Source: Leifsonia poae (GTDB lineage: Bacteria > Actinomycetota > Actinomycetes > Actinomycetales > Microbacteriaceae). Taken from it: a stretch of DNA of 64,000 nt. Positions 26,396 to 35,865 of this stretch are shown here, piece by piece (position 1 is the stretch's first letter; the number at the start of each line of letters is the position of its first letter). The stretch lies in contig NZ_JAIHLP010000002.1 of NCBI RefSeq assembly GCF_020009625.1, positions 992,001 to 1,056,000 on the forward strand, in the 5' to 3' direction. The notes under the pieces were generated by a model. That model did no database searches, was not told where the DNA came from, and was given only the letters and a program-made list of their open reading frames with translations. The position numbers and the translations under genes are program-made.

Positions 26396-27036
26396 CCACG
26401 ATGATCGGCTACCTACGGGTCTCTACGGAGGAGCAGGCCAACAGCGGCCTCGGCCTGGAGGCACAGCGCGACACCATCCAGCGCTACGCCGACGCCCACG
26501 GCTGGCAAGTCGTTTGGCACGAGGATGCGGGGCTCAGCGCCAAGTCGCTCGCCCGGCCACAGCTACAGGCTGCGCTCGACCGACTCAACGTCGCCGCCAA
26601 GCGCCGGGACGTGGACGGAATCGTGGTCGCCAAGCTCGACCGCCTGAGCCGCAGCGTGGTTGACTTCGCGGGGGTGCTGGAGTTGGCCCGTGCTCGCAAG
26701 TGGGCGCTCGTGGCTATCGACCTGGGCGTGGACACCTCCAGCCCGACCGGCGAGCTGGTCGCCAACGTGATGATGTCCGTGGCCCAGTGGGAGCGCCGCG
26801 TGATCGGGGAGCGCACGTCCGCCGCCATGCAGGCAGCCAAGCGGGCGGGTCGTCACATGGGCCGAGTATCCGCCCTTCCGCAGGCCACTGTTGAGCGCCT
26901 GCTGGCCCTGCGCGCCACGCATACCCTCGCCGGCACGGCCGACGCGCTAAACGCCGAAGGCTTCACCACCGCATCCGGGGTCGCTTGGTCCGCAAACGCG
27001 GTCGGAAAGTCGTGCGCTCGCATAACGAAACGATAA
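26392..27036 (+). CDS. Small serine recombinase (resolvase/invertase family)
   Basis: This 214-aa protein is a resolvase-type serine recombinase. Catalytic Ser11 is in IGYLRVSTEEQ, with VAKLDRLSRSVVDF and AQWERRVIGERT motifs, then a short C-terminal helix-turn-helix (LLALRATHTLAGTADALN). It lacks the recombinase and zinc-ribbon domains of the element's own integrase. Possible roles are multimer resolution of the replicated circle, or excision. It is coupled to the SOS-controlled 102-aa gene by a four-base overlap. Confidence 0.92.
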   Translation: MTTMIGYLRVSTEEQANSGLGLEAQRDTIQRYADAHGWQVVWHEDAGLSAKSLARPQLQAALDRLNVAAKRRDVDGIVVAKLDRLSRSVVDFAGVLELARARKWALVAIDLGVDTSSPTGELVANVMMSVAQWERRVIGERTSAAMQAAKRAGRHMGRVSALPQATVERLLALRATHTLAGTADALNAEGFTTASGVAWSANAVGKSCARITKR

Positions 27037-27085
27037 CGATCCGACTTTACTGAATTACTGAACTGATTCTCCTTTCTCAACTCCT

Positions 27086-27091
27086 TATACT
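27086..27091 (+). promoter_or_regulatory. Probable -10 of the two-gene cargo module
   Basis: TATACT stands out in a notably AT-rich gap (27037-27136) before the TTG start at 27137. A matching -35 is not clear. This promoter would start the two plus-strand cargo genes. Confidence 0.5.
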
Positions 27092-27136
27092 CGAATCCAG
27101 GACGCAAGGTACGTCGAGTAGAGACTGGAGATTTAA

Positions 27137-27991
27137 TTGACTGACACTGAGACACCTCCGCAGGCCGCCGAGGATCCCAGCAAGCCCGCCAAGCATCCGC
27201 GGCGCGCTGCTGGGGCCAGCTTCCCTTCGATGCCGCTGGGTGAGGCCGTGACGCTGATCAAGAAGATTGCGAGCTACGGCAACACGCATACGGACGCCGC
27301 GGTCGCCTCCTTCCTCGGTCACTCGACGTCAAACAGCGGGCCTTTCCGGTCCAAGGTCGCAGCTCTGCGCGACTATGGCCTGCTGACAGGTCGCGCCGGT
27401 GAGCTGACGGTTACCGAGTTGGCGCTCGAGCTTGTCCACCCTGGACTCGACGCTGACCCTGCCGCGTCACTCCGTGCTGCCTTCATGAACTGCAAGCTTT
27501 TCGCCACCGTGCTCGATGCTCTGCCGAAAGACACGAACCTCGGCACTGCTGGGCTGGCGAACACCGCAATGCACAACCACGGGGTCGCCTCGCAATCCAA
27601 AGACGCATTCGCTGCGTCGTTCGTGAAGGGCGGCGTGCTCGCAGGGCTGATCGAAGAGGTCGACGCCGAGCACGTGAAGATCCTTGCGGACGGGGCCACG
27701 GCGTCTGACTCTGGCGCCAATGATCACTCGGACCCTGAGGACGTGGTGCATGAGGGCACTGGCCGCCAGCAGAGCACGCCGCGCCCGCCCGCTGTGGATG
27801 CTGCGACCGCTGTAGTTAGCCATGCCTGGCCTATCGACGGAGGCTTCGTGCGCTTCACCATCGAGAGCTCGAAGACCTTGCCCGCGTCGGCCTACGGCGT
27901 GATCGGGACGGTCATCGAGGCCGGCGACAAGCTCGCGGAGATGTTGGCTGCTCCCGCAACGACGACAGGAGACACCACTGATTCCGAGTAA
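27137..27991 (+). CDS. Winged-helix cargo protein (first gene of two-gene module)
   Basis: This 284-aa protein has a disordered N-terminus (about 30 residues) and then a conserved-looking segment beginning FPSMPLGEAVTLIKKI. This leads into a winged helix (VASFLGHSTSNSGPFRSKV, RDYGLLTG) and a helical part (FMNCKLFATVLDAL). The pattern resembles wHTH proteins of about 200-300 aa seen in bacterial accessory regions, but I cannot name the family. A polar linker (about 195-225) precedes a final beta-alpha unit. It starts with TTG; GGAG (27127-27130) lies six bases upstream. It overlaps the next gene. Confidence 0.75.
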   Translation: MTDTETPPQAAEDPSKPAKHPRRAAGASFPSMPLGEAVTLIKKIASYGNTHTDAAVASFLGHSTSNSGPFRSKVAALRDYGLLTGRAGELTVTELALELVHPGLDADPAASLRAAFMNCKLFATVLDALPKDTNLGTAGLANTAMHNHGVASQSKDAFAASFVKGGVLAGLIEEVDAEHVKILADGATASDSGANDHSDPEDVVHEGTGRQQSTPRPPAVDAATAVVSHAWPIDGGFVRFTIESSKTLPASAYGVIGTVIEAGDKLAEMLAAPATTTGDTTDSE

Positions 27992-28919
27992 GGGGTGGGC
28001 GTCGTACGACGCGGCGGTGCGTTCGATTGGCGAGTTCCGCACTGGCACCCCTGCGGATTCGCTTCCGTTCCTACGTGCCCTCGGTTTCGTTGAGCCGTCC
28101 GACCCTCCCAGACTGACGACTGTCGGTACTGCGTACTTCCAGGCTGCTTTCGTTCGTGGCGATGAGCAGGCGGCATTGTCGATCCTTCGTGATGCCCTCA
28201 TGCAAATGCCTCCGGTGATCGCGGTCGCGCAACTTCTCGACGGCATTGCGGGTCGCACCCGCGAGTCTGTGGATACAGTGCTGCGCAGCCAGGGATTCGG
28301 CCAGAACCTCAAAGACCGTGACCTGGGATTCTTTGTGGCCTTGCTCAACCGAGCTGGGATTCTCTCCTACGTGAAGTCGACCGGTGCCGTGAGTGTCCTC
28401 GTTCACCCCGCCCGGGAAGAAAATGTCCCCGCCAGCGTGTTCATCAGCCCCGGAACACCCTTCGGGAACAGGGTCTGGCTGCGACGCATCCTCGAAGCGG
28501 CGACTGGCGACCTGCGGTGGCTAGACAAGCACTTCACCTCGGCGGCGTTCGAAGCGATCTGGGAAGCGGTCGATGGCAACCGGGTCTCGCTCGTGCGCAT
28601 TCTCTCGATCTATCTTCCCGATGTTCACGGTGGCAAGCGTGTGCGCCGAGACTTCGCCAACCTTCAATCCGAGCTGGCAGCGCGAGGTGTGAAGTTGGAG
28701 TGGCACGTGATAGACAGCACGAAGATTCGAGACACTCACGACCGCTGGGTGATCGGCGACGAGTCCGCTCGTAACGTGCCAAACGTCAACGCGATCATTT
28801 CCGGCCAGCACTCGGAACTCAATCTGAGCTCGCAGCGAGAAGAGCTCGCTCGACTGTTCGATGGGTACTGGACCGATTCGGTGCCGATCGAGAGTGTCTG
28901 GCACCCAGAAGCCGTCTAG
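27978..28919 (+). CDS. wHTH protein with C-terminal PLD-like/MIT_C-type domain (second gene of module)
   Basis: The product is 313 aa from a CTG at 27978, or 300 aa from a GTG at 28017. AGGAG (27967-27971) fits the CTG (spacing six) or the ATT at 27981 far better than the GTG, which has no ribosome site. The N-terminal two-thirds is helical with wHTH-like features. The C-terminal about 110 residues contain ILSIYLPDVHGGKRVRRDF and an HDR motif (His254-Asp-Arg, THDRWVIGDES), resembling the phospholipase D-like fold of MITD1 C-terminal domains. A nuclease or nucleic-acid binding role is plausible but unproven. It ends eight bases from the convergent endonuclease gene. Confidence 0.75.
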   Translation: MIPSKGWASYDAAVRSIGEFRTGTPADSLPFLRALGFVEPSDPPRLTTVGTAYFQAAFVRGDEQAALSILRDALMQMPPVIAVAQLLDGIAGRTRESVDTVLRSQGFGQNLKDRDLGFFVALLNRAGILSYVKSTGAVSVLVHPAREENVPASVFISPGTPFGNRVWLRRILEAATGDLRWLDKHFTSAAFEAIWEAVDGNRVSLVRILSIYLPDVHGGKRVRRDFANLQSELAARGVKLEWHVIDSTKIRDTHDRWVIGDESARNVPNVNAIISGQHSELNLSSQREELARLFDGYWTDSVPIESVWHPEAV

Positions 28920-28927
28920 GTGCGCTG

Positions 28928-29959
28928 CTACGGCCAGGGCTCAGCCTTCGAGGGAGCGACTATGGGCGGGAGCGTGTACCGCAAGTGAGTTGGCCGAAGA
29001 GCCCTGTCGTGCGGCGTCCACTCGTGCCAGATGCGCACAACACCGCCCGACGTAACTACCGAGCCGTCCGCGTCTCGGGAGGCACTGACCCCATCCACCA
29101 CGAACAGATCCGTTGGCTGGTACGCGCGCGCGTGGTCGACCTCCCCCTGCGTTAGCTGCACACTGTCCAGCTCCTCTCCAACGGAGCCCTTGACCTCGAC
29201 ATGCCGCTCCACCCCGTTCAACTTCACGCGTAGGTCATAAGGCTTGCCGAGCTCTTCAATCTCTGTCGCGCCGATCGCCCGGTAGTGCTGAATGGCCATT
29301 TGTACTGCGTGCCGCTCAAGAGCGGAGCGCTTCTCCGCGTCCGCTAGATAGCCCTGGCCGCGACCGGCCCGAGCCGTCCTACTACGGCTGCCCGGCGCGA
29401 ATGTCGCATCGACCGGTGGTAGCTCGAAGATCAGGGCGACTAGAGCAGCTGGAAACTTGGTTAGGTAGCCCTGCTGAGCGCGCAGCTCACGACCGCCATA
29501 ATTTTGAAATGGCGCGTAGACCGGCTTCCCATAGGCGCGTGCGACACCATCAATGACTTCTAGGACTTCCCCTCGCCGCTCGATCAGAGCGGACCTCGTT
29601 ACAGGACGCGCGAGCTCCGTGTAGTTGGTCAGCGGCATATTCCACGTCGGCCCAACCGTGGGTACCCCGCGCTCTCGTCCTCTAGTGCCGCGTGCCTGCC
29701 ACGACCAGGTGATGGTCTCCAGCGGTCCTATAGCTTCGGACCACCCGAGGATGCCGGGTTCCCCGGAAGGCGTCCGGTGCCAGTGGAATACCCGGTCACC
29801 CGGCAGCACGTAGGAGGTCAGCTCGTACGACCACGACGGGTTGCCGTCGCCGGCTGCCTGTGGGGCGCGAAGGTACTCACCGAGTCCAACCGGCTCCTGG
29901 CGAATCTCCAGCCAATAGATTTCGTCTGGGTCGGCGTCCCACCAGTTGTTTATGCCCAT
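28928..29959 (-). CDS. EVE-like + PD-(D/E)XK protein, predicted modification-dependent restriction enzyme
   Basis: This 343-aa protein has an N-terminal EVE/PUA-like domain (about 1-100: NWWDADPDEIYWLEI, LPGDRVFHWHRTP, GILGWSEAIGP), a fold that flips and reads modified bases. The C-terminal part (about 210-300) matches the DUF3883 nuclease-like domain: Glu215, Asp242 (KPYDLRVKL) and Glu255-Val-Lys257 (HVEVKGSVGEE) form a complete PD-(D/E)XK site. This architecture predicts a type IV restriction enzyme cutting modified phage DNA. Starts at ATG 29959. It reads leftward with the other two cargo genes. Confidence 0.8.
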   Translation of the reverse strand: MGINNWWDADPDEIYWLEIRQEPVGLGEYLRAPQAAGDGNPSWSYELTSYVLPGDRVFHWHRTPSGEPGILGWSEAIGPLETITWSWQARGTRGRERGVPTVGPTWNMPLTNYTELARPVTRSALIERRGEVLEVIDGVARAYGKPVYAPFQNYGGRELRAQQGYLTKFPAALVALIFELPPVDATFAPGSRSRTARAGRGQGYLADAEKRSALERHAVQMAIQHYRAIGATEIEELGKPYDLRVKLNGVERHVEVKGSVGEELDSVQLTQGEVDHARAYQPTDLFVVDGVSASRDADGSVVTSGGVVRIWHEWTPHDRALRPTHLRYTLPPIVAPSKAEPWP

Positions 29960-30048
29960 GGGCTCGACTCTGGCAGATGCCAGCAGTTCTTAGCCTTAAC
30001 GGGGCCCTTGTGGCGCAAGGCTTGCCGCAGAGAGCAGTTCACGCGTGT

Positions 30049-30312
30049 CTAGTCGTCGTTTGGAAGGTACCAGCCATGCTCCCGGTGCCTGGTCGTGGCG
30101 TCAGGGTTCTCGCGGGCGTACACCTCATTCGCGCGGCGGGTCATCTCTTCGTCGTAGCGAAGTAGCTCGTTGTAGAGCCTCGATGCCCGGTCGATATCGT
30201 CGCCGCTCGATACGTAACGCAGCCTTAGGGCCTCGCGCTCATCCTCTAGCTCCGTGTCGGAAAGCGGACGAAGGCTACCGAGGCCTCGTGCGACGGAGTC
30301 GAAGATGCCCAT
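30049..30312 (-). CDS. Small charged cargo protein
   Basis: This 87-aa protein is charged and helical (DTELEDEREALRLRYVSSGD, RASRLYNELLRYDEEMTRRA) and ends REHGWYLPNDD. No named family recognised. The ATG at 30312 gives the N-terminus MGIFDSVARGLG; an in-frame GTG at 30357 would add 15 residues. It lies between the FRG gene and the restriction gene, all on the minus strand. Confidence 0.65.
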   Translation of the reverse strand: MGIFDSVARGLGSLRPLSDTELEDEREALRLRYVSSGDDIDRASRLYNELLRYDEEMTRRANEVYARENPDATTRHREHGWYLPNDD

Positions 30313-30396
30313 ACGCGATGATATCCGTACCCAGTAGACAAGCGTCAGGGAATTCACAAAGCTACGCGAGCCGATAACTTTCGCTTCCCTGCCCGG

Positions 30397-31836
30397 TCAG
30401 TGTGCACTGCCGTCGAGTGGGAGAGTATTGAGGTGGCTAGCCAGCGCCGACATGTCGGGATAGATGTACGAGCGCCGATAGCCGAAACGAGTCTCCATCA
30501 CCTCGCGAATCTCCCGCTTCGCCGCCGAGGAGATGCGGAAGCTAAACGTGGGCGCGAAACTTCGAGCGTTGTATTGGGGCTTGGCCGTCGGCTTGAACAT
30601 TTTCGCGTAGATCGATGCGGAAGCGAGGAGGTCATTGCGCCTCCAGTACATGCTGCCTTCGATCTTGAAGTACGGTGCGAGTTTTGAGGACGTGATCGGC
30701 ACGCCATCCAATATGAATGCCGCGTTCTGGGCGGATATACGCGGGTCGTACGCTGGGGGCACCCACACTCGGCGTCTGGCCCCAGTTCCCCAGTCGAAAA
30801 GTTGGCGATCAGCATTCGTCTCCATCAAGTGCCAGAAAGGATCACGGGCCGCTCCGAGGTCATCCAGGGACAGTGTGGAGTCCGGCGGTGGCTGTTTCCC
30901 CTCACGCGTGACCGGCTTTGTGGCCAGCGCGAACAAACGAGCGTCCTTGTCCTCGGTCTTCCTATCGAACTCGATAGCGAACCAAGCACCGATGTAAGGG
31001 TTCTTTGTGACGTCGATCAGCCGCGTCGGTCCACCGAAGTGCTGCAGCCTGGCAAACGTCTCGAGCGCTGAGAGGTCGTCGAATCGCCAATCGCTGCGCG
31101 CAATCTGGAGTACCTCGCGTTCGGCGGCCACCATCTGGTCTTCATCCGGATAGGGCTGCGGCTCCGCAGGTCTCGCGGTCGGCGACACCACCCCGTTCAC
31201 TTCCATTAGGTGTCTGTAAAGGTGACTGTGCAGGCCCCAATCGGCGTTCCTTACTCCTCGCCATACAAGCGGGAGTTCAGGCGTCTTGGAGATCAGCTTG
31301 GTAATCGCAGCGTGCAGATCGTCGAATGACTCAATCACGCCCTCCGTCGAGCGGAAGTAACTGCCCGGCGACTCCATCGCGTCCGAATATGGACCCTGGG
31401 GCGGACTGGGCTCTTCGAAGTCTCGGGGACGGGTGAGCGCAGGCAGCTGGCCGAGTTGCCGCGCGAGGGCCGCTACAGCTTCGGCGGAAGGCAGGAGCGA
31501 TCGATTGTAGACCTCGACTGCTCGGGCAATGGCGTTCGCGTTCCCAGCCATTTGCTCCTGCACCGACCTGATAGCGGGTGCGATAGTGATCGCAATTCGT
31601 TCCTGCGCGCCGCGAATGGCTTCGCTGCCCGCAAGGATCGACCTAATGGTCGCGCCGTACGGGTTACTCGCGGATGCAGTCGAGTCTGAAGGCTGGGGAG
31701 CGGATTCATCCACGTCAGGCTCGTCCGGATCGGGATCGGACGCTGTCTGCGGGAATTTGTCAGCGGGCCCCTCGTCGCGCTCGGAGTCGTCCTTGGTCAC
31801 AGCTGAGGCTATCGCGGAGAATAAGGACTGCGCCAA
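30397..31836 (-). CDS. FRG-domain protein at the right edge of the element
   Basis: From a TTG at 31836 the protein has 479 aa; a GTG at 31800 would give 467. The first about 170 residues are acidic, Pro/Ser-rich and helical. The FRG domain follows (ELPLVWRGVRNADWGLHSHL, then RLQHFGGPTRLIDVTKNPYIGAWFA), a domain of unsettled biochemistry found in many accessory and defence-associated proteins. The TTG is only four bases after the ychF stop on the same strand, so it may be translated by coupling to ychF. In the excised circle the frame continues through attP to an ATG (complement 20042-20044). Confidence 0.78.
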   Translation of the reverse strand: MAQSLFSAIASAVTKDDSERDEGPADKFPQTASDPDPDEPDVDESAPQPSDSTASASNPYGATIRSILAGSEAIRGAQERIAITIAPAIRSVQEQMAGNANAIARAVEVYNRSLLPSAEAVAALARQLGQLPALTRPRDFEEPSPPQGPYSDAMESPGSYFRSTEGVIESFDDLHAAITKLISKTPELPLVWRGVRNADWGLHSHLYRHLMEVNGVVSPTARPAEPQPYPDEDQMVAAEREVLQIARSDWRFDDLSALETFARLQHFGGPTRLIDVTKNPYIGAWFAIEFDRKTEDKDARLFALATKPVTREGKQPPPDSTLSLDDLGAARDPFWHLMETNADRQLFDWGTGARRRVWVPPAYDPRISAQNAAFILDGVPITSSKLAPYFKIEGSMYWRRNDLLASASIYAKMFKPTAKPQYNARSFAPTFSFRISSAAKREIREVMETRFGYRRSYIYPDMSALASHLNTLPLDGSAH

Positions 31837-31840
31837 ATGC

Positions 31841-32911
<1,071 letters not shown>

Positions 32912-32990
32912 GATCGACCATTCTACGGGCCGGATGCGGTGGCCGGGCCGCGAGAGGCACCCGGTCGGCACCGCGCCCGGCCTGCCCCGC

Positions 32991-33287
32991 TCAGCGCCCG
33001 GGGCCGTCGCTCGGCGGCGCGACGGGCTCGGTGAGCGCGAACACCGGGTTCTCGATCAGCCCGACGATGTCGCCAGTCGGCGAGCGGAAGGCGCCCAGCT
33101 TGATCCTGTCCCCCACCTCGGCCACCTCTTCGACCGGCACAGCACCGGAGGCGAGGAGCCGTTCGGATGCGGCGGCGATGTCGCGCACGCCCCAATTCGT
33201 TTGCGGCCCCGCGGCGGGGTCTGCTGCCGGGTCGAGGCCGAGCTCGGCCTCACCCCCACGGCACTGCTCGCCGCTCGGTGAACCTCA
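32991..33287 (-). pseudogene. Relic of a VOC/glyoxalase-like protein
   Basis: The minus strand encodes the C-terminal half of a VOC-family protein: ELGLDPAADPAAG, NWGVRDIAAASERLLASG, KLGAFRSPTGDIVGLIENPVF. In that frame there is no start codon with a ribosome site, and an in-frame TGA lies at about 33285-33287, inside the neighbouring methyltransferase's stop region. The N-terminal half (about 50-60 residues of a normal VOC protein) is missing. The only in-frame GTG (at 33188) would leave 65 residues. A frameshift into another frame was looked for and not found. Confidence 0.6.
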
Positions 33288-34031
33288 CCCGTCGAGGCGT
33301 GCCCGATAGCACTCCGTGACGTACGGCATCTCGAACACGTCCGTGCCGGCGAGGGCTGGATGTTCGGCCACGAGACGCCGCAGCGACGCGATGATGGTTG
33401 CCTGGGCGTCGGGCCCCTTCGTGATGAAGTAGCTGCGGGAGCGCGCCAGATCGAGCAGCCCGTTCAGCGTCATCGGCTGCGCCCAGCGCACGTCGAACCG
33501 CTCCAGCTCCCCGAACGGCGCACCCACCACCGGCGGGATGTCGTCGCCGAGATACGCCTCCGCCGTGTGCATCAGCTCCCCGAGCGCCCTCACCCAGTCG
33601 ACGGTGTCATCTCGGAAGTTCCAGACCAGTCCCAGTGTTCCGCCCGGCCGGAGCACGCGTGCGACCTCGGGCACGGCGCGGGCGGGCTCCGCCCAGTGCC
33701 AGGCCTGGGCGCAGACCACCGCGGCGACGCTCGCGTCGGCCAGCGGGATGCTCTCGGCCGAGCCGAGCCGCGCATCCACACCGGGCAGGGCGTTCTTCAG
33801 CACCCGCAGCATCTCGGGCGACGGGTCGACAGCGCTGACCGCCAGACCCCGTTCGGTCAGGGAGCGCGTGAGCTTTCCGGTGCCCGCACCCAGGTCGAGC
33901 ACCGGGCCGTCCGCACGCCCCACCAGCCAGGAGACGGCGGCGGCGGGGTAGGCCGGGCGCGCGGCCTCGTAGACGTCGGCCGCCTGATCGAAGGAGCGGG
34001 CGTGCAGGTCGTGGTCGGTCCGTTCGCGCAT
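33285..34031 (-). CDS. Class I SAM-dependent methyltransferase
   Basis: This 248-aa methyltransferase has motif I VLDLGAGTGKLT and motif II region SAVDPSPEMLRVL, then VVCAQAWHWAEP. It matches the UbiE/Tam-like methyltransferase 11 group. The ATG at 34031 (MRERTDHDLHARSF) was chosen; upstream codons overlap the divergent exonuclease gene. The substrate is unknown. The stop lies where the VOC relic begins, suggesting a deletion joined them. Confidence 0.85.
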   Translation of the reverse strand: MRERTDHDLHARSFDQAADVYEAARPAYPAAAVSWLVGRADGPVLDLGAGTGKLTRSLTERGLAVSAVDPSPEMLRVLKNALPGVDARLGSAESIPLADASVAAVVCAQAWHWAEPARAVPEVARVLRPGGTLGLVWNFRDDTVDWVRALGELMHTAEAYLGDDIPPVVGAPFGELERFDVRWAQPMTLNGLLDLARSRSYFITKGPDAQATIIASLRRLVAEHPALAGTDVFEMPYVTECYRARLDG

Positions 34032-34111
34032 GCGCCGATCGTACGCTTTCGGTTCCACGGCTCGCGGGCGCGCTGCCGATCCGCGTCGGTGGGCCATGCG
34101 AGCATGGTCCC

Positions 34112-34693
34112 GTGCCACTGGATTTCACCGCCATCGACTTCGAGACCGCGAACGGCAGCGCGGCATCCGCGTGCTCGGTCGGGCTCATCAGAGTGCGCGA
34201 CGGCCGTGTCGTCGATCGCGCCGGCTGGCTCATCCAGCCTCCGCTCGGGCACGACTTCTTTCAGGAGTGGAACACGCGCATCCACGGCATCCACGCCGAA
34301 GACGTCGTCGGCGCCTCCGGGTGGGTCGAGCAGCTGCCCGATCTCATGGACTTCGCCGGGAACGACCACCTCGTCGCCCACAACGCCGGCTTCGACATGG
34401 GCGTGATCCGGGCGGCCTGCGCGGCGACGGAGGTGAGCTGCCCCGACTTCAGCTACGTCTGCAGCCTGCAGGTGGCCCGCAAGACGTACACCCTCGACTC
34501 CTACCGTCTCCCCGTGGCCGCGATGGCCGCCGGGTTCGAAGACTTCGCTCACCACGACGCCCTCGCCGACGCCGAAGCCTGCGCCGCCATCATGGTGCAC
34601 GCCGCCAAACGCCACGGTGTCTCCTCGGTCGCCGAGCTCGCCGCCGCCTGCGGCTCCCGCATCGGCCGCATCGGCGCCGCACAGGCGGCCTGA
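34112..34693 (+). CDS. DnaQ-like 3'-5' exonuclease (DEDD)
   Basis: This 193-aa protein has the exonuclease motifs ExoI DFTAIDFETANGS, ExoII LVAHNAGFDMGV and ExoIII HHDALADAEACAA (DEDDh order). It is a stand-alone DnaQ-fold 3'-5' exonuclease, as used in DNA repair or RNA trimming. The GTG at 34112 gives the usual N-terminus, starting just before motif I. It diverges from the methyltransferase gene. The C-terminus has a short Ala-rich tail. Confidence 0.88.
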   Translation: MPLDFTAIDFETANGSAASACSVGLIRVRDGRVVDRAGWLIQPPLGHDFFQEWNTRIHGIHAEDVVGASGWVEQLPDLMDFAGNDHLVAHNAGFDMGVIRAACAATEVSCPDFSYVCSLQVARKTYTLDSYRLPVAAMAAGFEDFAHHDALADAEACAAIMVHAAKRHGVSSVAELAAACGSRIGRIGAAQAA

Positions 34694-34793
34694 GCCACGC
34701 GTCCGCAGGTCCACGCCGCGCGCGCCGAAGGTGCGCACCAGACACGTGCACGCCGTGCGTGCGCATCTGAGCTGCGCGCCGAGATCGGCCGCG

Positions 34794-35699
34794 TCAGCCC
34801 AGCAGTCGCGCGAGCGTCTCGCGGTTCGTGCGGTGGTCGCGTCGGAGCACGGCCGGGTCGTCGCCCGGCTGGGGAATGGTGTCCTGCTCCACGACGAGCC
34901 AGCCGTGGTAGCCGTCGGCGACCACCGCATCCAGAAAGCCGGACAGGTCGAGGTCGCCCTCACCGAACGGGACGAACGCACGGCCAGACCAGACGGCACG
35001 CATATCGCCGCGGCTCTCGATCACGGAACGAACCACCGACTGTCGGGCATCCTTCAGGTGCAGGTGGTTGACGCGATCGTGCCAGCGGGTCCAGCCGGTG
35101 AGCGGGTCGCCCCCACCGAGGAGGAGGTGGCCGCTATCGAAGGTGAGGCCGATATCCGTTCGGGCGAGCAGGTCGTCGATCTCGTCGGGCGTCTCGACGA
35201 AGGTGCAGGCGTGGTGGTGGAAGGTGGGCTCGAGCCCACGGGCGCGCACACGCCCGGCGGCGACCTCGACATTGGCGGCGAACCGCTTCCAGCGCTCCTC
35301 GCTCAACCGGTACTCGGCACCCCCGCCCGGATGCGCCCGACGCAACTCCGAGCCCCGGCAGGCGAGGGTGGGTAGGGGAAGCAGCTCGGGGGATGCCTCG
35401 GCCGCCTCGACGAACACGTCGAGGGTGCGGTCGAAGCCGGCGATCTCGTCGGCGAAGGCTTCGTCGTCGGCGAACGGCAGGTCGACCCAGCCGCCCGAGA
35501 GCTCCAGGGAGTGGCGCGCGAGCCGGGCGCGCAGTTCGTCACCCCGGCCGAGGAAGCCGAGCGGTCCCAAATCGACTCCGACGTAGCCCTCTTCGGCGAG
35601 CACCGTGCAGATCTCGTCGGGTCCGCTGAGCTCGACGCCATCCTCCGGAACGAGCTCGAACACACCGAAACTGACCGGGGCTCCGGCGATACGGATCAC
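34794..35699 (-). CDS. iolE: Inosose dehydratase-like sugar phosphate isomerase/epimerase
   Basis: This 301-aa protein is a xylose-isomerase-like TIM barrel. VIRIAGAPVSFGVFE, then YVGVDLGPLGFLG, THHHACTFVET-type metal-ligand stretch (FHHHACTFVETPDEID), FDSGHLLLGG and NHLHLKDAR follow the IolE pattern. IolE dehydrates 2-keto-myo-inositol to the trihydroxycyclohexanedione used by IolD. The GTG at 35699 is chosen because GGAGG lies five bases upstream. It diverges from the gntR regulator; an operator-like site lies in the gap. Confidence 0.85.
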   Translation of the reverse strand: MIRIAGAPVSFGVFELVPEDGVELSGPDEICTVLAEEGYVGVDLGPLGFLGRGDELRARLARHSLELSGGWVDLPFADDEAFADEIAGFDRTLDVFVEAAEASPELLPLPTLACRGSELRRAHPGGGAEYRLSEERWKRFAANVEVAAGRVRARGLEPTFHHHACTFVETPDEIDDLLARTDIGLTFDSGHLLLGGGDPLTGWTRWHDRVNHLHLKDARQSVVRSVIESRGDMRAVWSGRAFVPFGEGDLDLSGFLDAVVADGYHGWLVVEQDTIPQPGDDPAVLRRDHRTNRETLARLLG

Positions 35700-35743
35700 G
35701 ACGTCCTCCAAGGATGATGAGCGGGGTGCATGACTTACACCGA

Positions 35744-35755
35744 ATGTCCTGACAA
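35744..35755. promoter_or_regulatory. Operator-like site before iolE
   Basis: ATGTCCTGACAA carries TGTC-CT-GACA, an inverted repeat identical to that before iolC (44162-44171). It lies about 45 bases before the iolE start and probably binds the GntR-type regulator encoded next to it. Confidence 0.65.
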
Positions 35756-35825
35756 AGCCTAGTCTCGCGCGATCGCTCGCGCACATCCCGCGTCGCTGCA
35801 ATCTTGTGGCGAAGCCGAGATGCTA

Positions 35826-35837
35826 ATGTCAGCACAT
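35826..35837. promoter_or_regulatory. Operator-like site before gntR regulator
   Basis: ATGTCAGCACAT keeps the outer ATGT-N4-ACAT of the other two iol sites and lies about 30 bases before the regulator's ATG, which suggests autoregulation. Confidence 0.5.
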
Positions 35838-35865
35838 ATTGTCCAGCATCTCGACGGAGGAAGCG

